DNA of 64,000 nt, taken from positions 62,001 through 126,000 of the forward strand of contig NZ_JANIPJ010000021.1 in the NCBI RefSeq assembly GCF_024623455.1, in the 5' to 3' direction. The notes beneath the pieces were generated by a model, which searched no databases, was not told where the DNA came from, and saw nothing but the letters and a program-made list of their open reading frames with translations. This stretch comes from Paenibacillus soyae (GTDB taxonomy: Bacteria > Bacillota > Bacilli > Paenibacillales > Paenibacillaceae). Of this stretch, positions 57,504-64,000 are shown piece after piece; position 1 is the stretch's first letter; the number at the start of each line of letters is the position of its first letter. Both the position numbers and the translations under genes were made by a program.

Positions 57504-58982
57504 TCAGGTCCCGCAGAAGGTCTGATAAGGGCTATTACATGAGGCGGGAAGCTCGGCGTATTCCTCCTGGTCGGGAGAATAGGCATACGGATTGGCCAGC
57601 GCGCGAAGCAGCTTCTCCATGACGGCGTAGTCGCTCCGCTCGGCCGCGGCCTCGAGCGCTTCCTCCACCCGATGGTTGCGCGGAATGACGGCCGGGTTGC
57701 TGCGCCGCATCAGCTCGCGGGAAGCTTCCTCGGTTTCCTGCTGCCTGCCGAGCCTCGCCTGCCACATCGCCTGCCAATCGCCGAATGCCGCGATGCCGTG
57801 AAGGGCTGTCGCTTCCGGCTTACCGAGCGTCAGGGCTCGGAACGTATTCGTATAGTCCGCCCGATGCTCCTCCATCAGCTTCAGCAGCTCTTGGATCAAG
57901 GCGTCGTCGTCTTCTTCCTCCCCGAATAATCCGAGCTTGGCCCGCATGCCGGATAGATAGTTCCGCTGGAAGTGTTCGTTAAACTCGGATAGAACGTCCT
58001 CCGCCACCTTTACGGCCTGTTCCTCGTCGTCATGAAGCAGAGGCAGCAGCGACTCGGCCAGCCTGGCTAAATTCCATACGCCGATATACGGCTGATTACG
58101 GTATGCATAACGTCCGTTCGTATCGATGGAGCTGAATACCGTCGCCGGATCGTAGGTGTCCATGAATGCGCAAGGCCCGTAATCGATCGTCTCGCCGCTG
58201 ATCGCCATGTTATCCGTGTTCATGACCCCATGGATGAATCCGACCAGCTGCCACTGCGCGATAAGCGAGGCCTGGCGTTTTAATACTTCGCGAAGCAGGA
58301 AGACATACCGGTTCTCCTCCGGCTCCGGCGGTTCGCCGTAGTGCCGTCTTAACGCGTAGTCCGCCAGCTCTCTCAGCTCTTCCGCCGAGCCTGCGCCCGC
58401 CGCGTACTGGAAGGTGCCTACGCGCAGATGGCTCGCCGCGATGCGGGTCAGCACGGCGCCTTGCAGCACCGTCTCGCGATAGACCGGCTCGCCGGTCGTC
58501 ACGACCGCCAGACTGCGCGTCGTCGGAATGCCGAGTGCATGCATCGCTTCGCTGATGATATATTCGCGCAGCATCGGGCCGAGCGCCGCGCGCCCGTCCC
58601 CGCGCCGGGAATACGGCGTTCTGCCCGAGCCTTTCAGCTGCACGTCGAGCCGCTCTCCTCCCGGCGTCATCTGCTCCCCAAGCAGCAGCGCGCGGCCGTC
58701 TCCCAGCATCGTGAAATGCCCGAACTGATGCCCCGCGTAGGCTTGCGCCAGCGGCTCGGCGCCTTCCGGCACGCGATTGCCCGCGAACACGTCGATTTCG
58801 TCTTGCCCCCTCAGCGCATCCGGGTTAAGCCCCATGGACACGGCCAGCTTCTCGTTCAGAATAACGAGCTCCGGCTCGGACACCGGGTTCGGTCCCATCT
58901 TGGAGTAGAACAAAGCGGAGAGACCGGCATAGCTGTTATCGAAGTTCCAGCCCGCTTCCTGCTTTACGTTTTCCTCTATCAT
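57504..58982 (-). CDS. selO: Protein adenylyltransferase SelO (YdiU)
   Basis: 492 residues; GGGGGG precedes the ATG at 58982. SelO pseudokinase-fold AMPylator features: AQAYAGHQFGHFTMLGDGRALLLGEQ, DVQLKGSGRTPYSRRGDGRAALGPMLREYI, GVMNTDNMAISGETIDYGPCAFMD. The C-terminal cysteine is in YQTFCGT. The enzyme transfers AMP to Ser/Thr/Tyr of proteins in redox stress. There is cysteine rather than selenocysteine at the end. It is between the MerR pair and the Ger operon, with no operon link. Confidence 0.94.
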   Translation of the reverse strand: MIEENVKQEAGWNFDNSYAGLSALFYSKMGPNPVSEPELVILNEKLAVSMGLNPDALRGQDEIDVFAGNRVPEGAEPLAQAYAGHQFGHFTMLGDGRALLLGEQMTPGGERLDVQLKGSGRTPYSRRGDGRAALGPMLREYIISEAMHALGIPTTRSLAVVTTGEPVYRETVLQGAVLTRIAASHLRVGTFQYAAGAGSAEELRELADYALRRHYGEPPEPEENRYVFLLREVLKRQASLIAQWQLVGFIHGVMNTDNMAISGETIDYGPCAFMDTYDPATVFSSIDTNGRYAYRNQPYIGVWNLARLAESLLPLLHDDEEQAVKVAEDVLSEFNEHFQRNYLSGMRAKLGLFGEEEDDDALIQELLKLMEEHRADYTNTFRALTLGKPEATALHGIAAFGDWQAMWQARLGRQQETEEASRELMRRSNPAVIPRNHRVEEALEAAAERSDYAVMEKLLRALANPYAYSPDQEEYAELPASCNSPYQTFCGT

Positions 58983-59059
58983 TGCATTCCCCCCATTCCC
59001 GTTATCGCTAGAATTATAGCGGCTTTAGTTTTTGCTCCCCTTCGTTAATTATACTCTTT

Positions 59060-60154
59060 TCACTTGCCGACCGCCTTCTTCGCCTTGGACAGAAGCAGGA
59101 GCATGAACGGGAACGCGAAGCCGAATACGAAGGCGAAGGGCGTCCATGTATGCGAGCTGAATTCCCGGAAATACACGATGTTCGGATACACGACAAGCGA
59201 CATGACGAGCATAATCATCCCGAGTGGCAGAACGAGCGGACGATAGCTGCTAAGCTTGAATACTTGGGCGATGGCCAGCGCGGAAGCGTAGAAGCATAAC
59301 GTCAGCTTAAAAAATATCGTCAAAAACCAAATGACGGCCATCATCACTTCGATCCGCTGCAGAAATTCGCCAATACGGATTTTTTTGGCCAAGGTATAGC
59401 TGGGGAAAGCGTGCCTCGCCGTAAAGTCCCATCCGAGCACCGTAATGCTGAGGCAGGTAATGAGAATCAAGACGAAGCCGCCGAGCAGGCTTCCCGCGAG
59501 AAAGGCTTTCCCCGCCTTCTGCCTCTTGTTCACGTAGGGGAGGATCATGAGGAAGACAACCAGTTCGAAATACGGAATCCCCAGAATCGACAAGCTGCCG
59601 TACATGATCTTATTCATCCCCATCTCGAATACCGGCTGGACCCGGTCGATATCAATTTGGGGAATGATGAAGAAAACGAGCACCAGAATCAGCACGACGA
59701 TCCAGGGCAAGAAAATTTCCGACGCGCGCCCGATGACCTCGAGCCCGAGCCGGACGCCCATGACAATAATGACGAGAAACAACACATGGATGGCTTGAAT
59801 CGGCGTCTCCGGCATGACGATCGTCGTGATGAAATCGCCGATGTTCCGGAGCACCAACGAGGCGAGAAGGAAAAAAAACATAAAATACAGCATCCCGACC
59901 AGCTTGCCCGCGAAGCTGCCGAGGATGGTCTCGCAGGACTCCACCAGCGACTGCCCGGGGTGCTGTCTGTCGAGAATAACAAGCATCTGAACAATCCCGG
60001 CGCCCAGCGCCACTCCGATTACGGCGGATATCCAGCCATCCTGCCTGGCGACGGACGACAATGCGGAAGGAACGATTAGAATGGCGCTGCCCAAGCTGAA
60101 GAGCATGACCAGGATATTGAGCTGAACTAAACTAATTTTCCCTTTCTCGATCAT
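59060..60154 (-). CDS. GerAB/ArcD/ProY family spore germination permease (GerB-type subunit)
   Basis: 364 residues, ten hydrophobic helices. Opening MIEKGKISLVQLNILVMLFSLGSAILIVPSAL, and RQDGWISAVIGVALGAGIVQML, are the APC-like GerB pattern. Such subunits sit in the inner spore membrane and bind germinants (amino acids or sugars). It is the last gene of the four-gene Ger operon. The germinant cannot be predicted. Confidence 0.92.
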   Translation of the reverse strand: MIEKGKISLVQLNILVMLFSLGSAILIVPSALSSVARQDGWISAVIGVALGAGIVQMLVILDRQHPGQSLVESCETILGSFAGKLVGMLYFMFFFLLASLVLRNIGDFITTIVMPETPIQAIHVLFLVIIVMGVRLGLEVIGRASEIFLPWIVVLILVLVFFIIPQIDIDRVQPVFEMGMNKIMYGSLSILGIPYFELVVFLMILPYVNKRQKAGKAFLAGSLLGGFVLILITCLSITVLGWDFTARHAFPSYTLAKKIRIGEFLQRIEVMMAVIWFLTIFFKLTLCFYASALAIAQVFKLSSYRPLVLPLGMIMLVMSLVVYPNIVYFREFSSHTWTPFAFVFGFAFPFMLLLLSKAKKAVGK

Positions 60155-60184
60155 ACCGCCCTCCTCCCTTCCATCCCATCCGGA

Positions 60185-60415
60185 TTACATGAATAACGCC
60201 TCCAGGAACTTCCCGACCGGAGCGAACACGAAGGAAATCGCATCCAGCGGGTTCGGGATCTCGACCCGCAGGCTTTGCGCGACTCCGAGACCCGTGCCCG
60301 CAAGCAGCAATGCGGCGAATAACCAGATATCGCCCCGGCGCTTACCGCGTATGAGGTCGGGCAGTTCCTCCGCGGCGATGAGCGCGCCGATCAGCATAAC
60401 AACTATCGCCCACAT
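60185..60415 (-). CDS. Small two-transmembrane Ger operon protein
   Basis: 76 residues, two hydrophobic segments (MWAIVVMLIGALIAAEELP and LFAALLLAGTGLGVAQSL) with a charged loop between. Its place between the GerC- and GerB-type genes fits the 2TM proteins found in many germinant-receptor operons, which modulate receptor activity. It starts 1 bp after the GerC-type gene stop. Confidence 0.85.
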   Translation of the reverse strand: MWAIVVMLIGALIAAEELPDLIRGKRRGDIWLFAALLLAGTGLGVAQSLRVEIPNPLDAISFVFAPVGKFLEALFM

Positions 60416-60416
60416 A

Positions 60417-61619
60417 CTAGTCCTCCATGTCTTCCAAGAATGATTGAATGACCGAGCCTGTACGGCGAATCTTCATCTCGACATTCACCTCGACCGGCAA
60501 ATGGACGAACTCCTCCTCCCAGTCATCCTCCAGCTCCTTCCACGCTCTTGCATCTGCGCGATGGATGGCGTTGCCGAACCCGAACACGTCCGCCCTGTAA
60601 GACTTCGCCTTCTTGACCGCCGCTTCGACAAACCCGCGGACCTGGTCGCTCATCGCCTCTTCCACCTCGGCCACGGACGCCGTTTTCCCCAGATCGATGC
60701 CGCATTCGACATCCCCGATGTTCCCTTCCAGCTGTAAATCCACGCGAATGGAAGGCTTCCCCGCGTTCATGCTCCCTTTGACCTTCTGTTTGAACCGGTT
60801 CAGCTCGACCGCAAGCGATCCTCCGCCTGGACAACCTGTTCGAACGACCGTGTTTTTCATATTACCGACGACGAAGCTATAACCTTTGCTCTCCTTGGTG
60901 TTCAGCCAGCCTACCAGCTTATCCTTGCGGAATACGGCTAGTCCGTTGTACTTCTCGAAAGCGGCGGGAGTCACGTTTTCCATGTTCTTTTTGCTCTGGC
61001 CTGTCTGAACGCTGCCCACGATTGTTATGCTTGCCAAAGCTGGATCTTTGCCTTTGCTGACGATATCGAATATGAGCTCGTGAAGATCGACCGTCGCGGT
61101 TACGCCCCAATTCTCCTCGGCCGACTCCAGGGAGGAGAACAGCTTGTTCGACGGGAGCTTCTCAAGGGGCGTCAACACCTTCAGCGCATCGCTCGCTGTC
61201 GTGTCTTTGGCGATGACGATGTAGAAGTCGGTCCGAAATTCATGGTCCCTCGATACGAAATCGAGCACATCGGCAATCCCGTTCCGCGCCAATTGCTCGC
61301 CGATGACGAGCAATCGTATATGCGATGCGTATACCTTGCGCGGGGTCTTCGTCGTCAACGCCCGAACCGCCTCGAATAACGTGCGGCCCCCGGCCCGCTG
61401 CGTCATGATCGGCAGCCGTTCTCCCGAGCCGCCTCTTGTCGCCGCGATTTGGCTGGCGTTGATAATTTGGACGGATACCTGAACGGAATCCCCCTTCTGG
61501 TCGAAGCCGAGCGCGGACGCGATCGACATGTCGTTCAGCTCCCTGCTGTTCCAGCAGCTTGTCAGCAGCGCCAGCGCCAGCAGCGGAAAAAAAAATTTTA
61601 TATACCGAGTCATGTTCAT
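60417..61619 (-). CDS. Ger(x)C family spore germination lipoprotein
   Basis: 400 residues. Lipobox LLTSC (C22) with a preceding hydrophobic segment, then SRELNDMSIASALGFDQKGD. GerC motifs: GGRTLFEAVRALTTKTPRKVYASHIRLLVIGEQLARNG and RTDFYIVIAKDTTASD. The second half includes the long amphipathic helix VEEAMSDQVRGFVEAAVKKAKSYRAD. AAGG lies 8 nt before the ATG; an ATG two codons later is also possible. It starts 17 bp after the GerA-type gene. Confidence 0.93.
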   Translation of the reverse strand: MNMTRYIKFFFPLLALALLTSCWNSRELNDMSIASALGFDQKGDSVQVSVQIINASQIAATRGGSGERLPIMTQRAGGRTLFEAVRALTTKTPRKVYASHIRLLVIGEQLARNGIADVLDFVSRDHEFRTDFYIVIAKDTTASDALKVLTPLEKLPSNKLFSSLESAEENWGVTATVDLHELIFDIVSKGKDPALASITIVGSVQTGQSKKNMENVTPAAFEKYNGLAVFRKDKLVGWLNTKESKGYSFVVGNMKNTVVRTGCPGGGSLAVELNRFKQKVKGSMNAGKPSIRVDLQLEGNIGDVECGIDLGKTASVAEVEEAMSDQVRGFVEAAVKKAKSYRADVFGFGNAIHRADARAWKELEDDWEEEFVHLPVEVNVEMKIRRTGSVIQSFLEDMED

Positions 61620-61636
61620 AAGCTATACCTTGCCTA

Positions 61637-63214
61637 TTACGTATTGGGGTTGTTCTCCTTGGTGCTGCGCTGTCTTGTCGTATTCGTCTGGCTTATGAGG
61701 CGCGGCCTCGTAACCAACATCCAATGCGGAAGACGGAAGATGTTGTCCTTCTGATCCTCCAGAATGAACGGAGCGAACGGCGCCATGTACGGCACGCCGA
61801 ACGACCGAAGGCTGCACAAGTGGAGCACCATCGCGATCAGCCCCACCATGATGCCGAACAGTCCGAACGTTGCCGCGAGAACCATGAGCAGGAATCGGAT
61901 CATCCGAATCGTAATGCCCATGTTGAAAGACGGGATGACGAAGTTGGAGATCGCCGTAATCGATACGATAATGACCATAGCCGGACCAACGAGCCCCGCC
62001 TCGACGGCCGCTTGTCCGATGACGAGCGCGCCGACGATGGATACCGCCTGTCCGATCGCCCTCGGCATGCGGATGCCCGCTTCCCGCAATATTTCGAACG
62101 TCCCCTCCATTAGCAGGGCCTCGACCAAAGCCGGGAACGGAATACCTTCCCGCTGAGCCACGACGCTGATCAGGAGCGGCGTCGGAATCATCTCCTGATG
62201 AAAGGTCGTGACGGCGATATAAGCGGCAGGCGCCAGCAAAGAAATGAACAACGCCAAGTACCGGAGCATTCGGATAAGCGTGCCGATATCGGCTCTCTGG
62301 TAATAGTCCTCCGAGGTTTGGAGGAAATGGGTGAAGAGCGCCGGGACGAGCAGCACGAACGGCGTGCCGTCCACGACGATCGCCACTCTCCCTTCGAGGA
62401 GGCCGGCCGCGACGGCGTCCGGTCTCTCCGAATTGTAGATAGTCGGGAACGGCGTATACGTCTCGTCCTGAATAAGCTCTTCGATGTAGCCGCTCTCGAG
62501 TATCGCGTCAATATCGATCCGATCCAGCCGGGAGCGCACTTCTCCCACGACCTTCTCATTTGCGATGCCTTTAATATATACCATGGCAACGTCAGTTTTC
62601 GTAACGCGGCCAATTTGCTTCATCTCCATCCATAAATTCGGATCTTTTATTTTCCGGCGAAGGAGTACGGTATTGGTGCGGAGCGTCTCGGAGAAGCCGT
62701 CGCGCGGTCCCCGGATGAGCTGCTGGCTGGACGGCTCGTTAACCCCTCTGTCCTCCCAATTCCTCGTGCTGGCAATGACGCCCTCCGCACAGCCGTCCAC
62801 CAGCAGGACGGAATCTCCGGACAACACGGCGTGGATCAATGTTTCGTAATCCGACACGTCCTTAATGTCCCCGACCGTCAGGATAGTTTGTTTGAGCCGC
62901 TGCATGACGGGCTCGTCGGGCGACGGGGAGGCCTCCGCCTCTCTGCCCGATGCCAGCAAGGACTCCAGCATGTCCGTAATATTGGCCAGCCCGTCCGTAT
63001 AGATCAGGGCCGCTCCCAGCGGAACAGGTCCTTGATGGATCATGATTTCCCGGACGATGACGTCAGGGCTGTTCCCGATTCGGGAGCGAATGACGGGAAG
63101 GCTGTCACTGAGCCGAGCCTGCAGCTCTTGTCTTTCCGGCTTCGCTGGAGGAGGCGTCTTCGGGGAGGCTCCGCCGGCCACAATCTTTCTAAAGGTTTGG
63201 AACAGTCCGCCCAT
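61637..63214 (-). CDS. GerA family spore germination protein (GerA-type subunit)
   Basis: 525 residues; GGAGG 7 nt before the ATG at 63214 (a TTG at 63235 is the alternative). The soluble N-terminal half has DYETLIHAVLSGDSVLLVDGC and RGPRDGFSETLRTNTVLLRRKIKDPNLWMEMKQIGRVTKT. It is followed by five or six membrane helices (about 300-475) and HLCSLRSFGVPYMAPFAPF, a GerA hallmark. It is the first gene of the operon A-C-2TM-B. A sigma-G-like TGAATG/TATACGG pair near 63265-63310 (18-bp gap) could drive it, but the match is weak. Confidence 0.94.
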   Translation of the reverse strand: MGGLFQTFRKIVAGGASPKTPPPAKPERQELQARLSDSLPVIRSRIGNSPDVIVREIMIHQGPVPLGAALIYTDGLANITDMLESLLASGREAEASPSPDEPVMQRLKQTILTVGDIKDVSDYETLIHAVLSGDSVLLVDGCAEGVIASTRNWEDRGVNEPSSQQLIRGPRDGFSETLRTNTVLLRRKIKDPNLWMEMKQIGRVTKTDVAMVYIKGIANEKVVGEVRSRLDRIDIDAILESGYIEELIQDETYTPFPTIYNSERPDAVAAGLLEGRVAIVVDGTPFVLLVPALFTHFLQTSEDYYQRADIGTLIRMLRYLALFISLLAPAAYIAVTTFHQEMIPTPLLISVVAQREGIPFPALVEALLMEGTFEILREAGIRMPRAIGQAVSIVGALVIGQAAVEAGLVGPAMVIIVSITAISNFVIPSFNMGITIRMIRFLLMVLAATFGLFGIMVGLIAMVLHLCSLRSFGVPYMAPFAPFILEDQKDNIFRLPHWMLVTRPRLISQTNTTRQRSTKENNPNT

Positions 63215-63336
63215 TTCACCGCCTCCATTCGACAATATCTCTTAGCATTCTATCCAGTTCGAGGAAAATAAATCCTTTCCGTATACCAACGACCGCGCAT
63301 CCGCATTCATTCGACATGGTTTTATTCGCATCTCAT

Positions 63337-63384
63337 GAAAAAAAGCAATGCGCCAAACCCTAGGCAGGGCGGGCACATCGCTTC
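63337..63384 (-). terminator. Terminator of the alpha/beta hydrolase gene
   Basis: On the minus strand AGCGATGTGCC pairs (with wobble) with GGCGCATTGCT, followed by TTTTTTTC, 5 bp after the stop codon. Confidence 0.75.
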
Positions 63385-63388
63385 CGTT

Positions 63389-64000
63389 CTAACCGCTATT
63401 CTCTTGGTGATCGATCCGCCGGATCGAATTCCCTCGTCCCAAGCACTCCTCAAGGAAGGACAAGGTCATCTCGAAGCATTCTCCGGCCTCGGCCGTATCC
63501 AGCTTGAACTGATATTCGTGATGCACGATGCCATGCGACATTGGATAAAACAAGGACGTTACCGGAACGCCTCTCGACCGCAGCCTCTCCGCCAGCTCGC
63601 GGCCGTGCTTCTCGAAGGACCCCGTATTGCCGTCGGTAATAAACGTCGGAGGATAATTGCCCGTCGCATAGTGAACGGTGGATGCATGCGCGGCTTTGGC
63701 GCTGTTCCTCCATCCCCGTTCCCCGATATAAGCCCAGCCCAGGTGGTTCAGGTAAAATCGCGCGAGCCGCCCCTTCGCGTCGGCCAGACGATTGACATTG
63801 TAGGGGCCGCAGTACAGCAGCGCGGCCAGCAGCGCCCCCTTCGGCACGACCTGTTCAATTCCCGTCAGGCCGGCTAATTCGGGATTCGTCTGAATCGCGA
63901 TGAACTGCGATGCGATCTGCGCTCCCGCGGAGTCGCCTCCGATTATAAGACGAGACATATCCAGAGTCGGATAGTCGCCCGCAATGACGCTCAAATAGTC
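63389..64000 (-). CDS. Alpha/beta hydrolase (HSL-like), 5' end cut by window
   Basis: 204 visible residues, open at the window edge, so the N-terminus with the HGGG oxyanion region is missing. The nucleophile elbow is GGDSAGAQIAS. The catalytic aspartate is in PPTFITDGNTGSFEKHG and the histidine in MSHGIVHHEYQF. This is the hormone-sensitive-lipase-type esterase pattern. The substrate is unknown. It ends 174 bp before the Ger operon, in the same orientation. Confidence 0.88.
   Translation of the reverse strand, partial: DYLSVIAGDYPTLDMSRLIIGGDSAGAQIASQFIAIQTNPELAGLTGIEQVVPKGALLAALLYCGPYNVNRLADAKGRLARFYLNHLGWAYIGERGWRNSAKAAHASTVHYATGNYPPTFITDGNTGSFEKHGRELAERLRSRGVPVTSLFYPMSHGIVHHEYQFKLDTAEAGECFEMTLSFLEECLGRGNSIRRIDHQENSG

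Overview
The window looks like a chromosomal segment of a GC-rich, endospore-forming member of the Paenibacillaceae (Paenibacillus/Cohnella type). Supporting this are a complete GerA-type germinant-receptor operon, an SLH-anchored cellulase, YesM/YesN-type two-component systems, strong Gram-positive Shine-Dalgarno sites, and common GTG/TTG starts. I saw no rRNA, tRNA, CRISPR array, transposase or phage gene.

Layout. 1-6.1 kb: 3'-truncated chemotaxis receptor, MFS pump plus quinone-reductase-like enzyme with a divergent LysR regulator, and small membrane proteins. 6.5-12.3 kb: PPOX protein, then a four-gene sugar-sensing operon (membrane sugar-binding sensor, LytS/YesM-type kinase, YesN regulator, XylF-like lipoprotein). 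12.4-14.1 kb: chemoreceptor tail fragment, ArsR plus YdeI-like pair. 14.4-23.1 kb: guanidine assimilation locus with two divergent guanidine-I riboswitches: carboxylase, two DUF1989 deiminase subunits and a split allophanate hydrolase on one side, an APC permease on the other. 23.6-36.6 kb: YceI lipid-binding-like protein, a two-component system, VOC, AraC/GyrI, SDR and GyrI-like proteins, a second chemoreceptor, APH-like kinase plus DUF1835, and an AT-richer PadR/DUF6194 pair. 36.9-41.3 kb: GH5 cellulase with X2, CBM46-like and SLH modules, then HEAT, MmcQ and YdeI-like genes. 41.5-47.3 kb: the complete STM4015-STM4014-STM4013-STM4012-STM4011 cassette (LRR, ATP-grasp, AlkP-superfamily hydrolase, two radical SAM proteins) plus an APS-kinase-like gene, the best candidate for an undescribed system. 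47.5-49.5 kb: TetR and DUF418. 49.6-55.5 kb: VTC domain, DUF4956 and beta-helix-like lipoprotein operon, divergent from a two-component system. 55.9-64 kb: NlpC/P60, SRPBCC/MerR pair, SelO, the Ger operon and a truncated alpha/beta hydrolase.

Intergenic space is unusual. Six gaps hold arrays of short palindromic units at about 50-bp spacing. Five of them have the same geometry: two units forward, two reversed, with steps near 50, 55-70 and 42-53 bp. Two sequence families share this architecture. A seventh gap holds a perfect 51-bp tandem repeat whose core is also a small palindrome.

Regulation visible in the sequence: tandem 11-bp OmpR-type direct repeats in front of both the VTC operon and its neighbouring two-component system, a perfect cre box before the cellulase, palindromic operators over the PadR and DUF418 promoters, and a MerR-type long-spacer promoter. 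Starts were chosen by Shine-Dalgarno placement; functions are family-level assignments made by reading the translations, not by database search.
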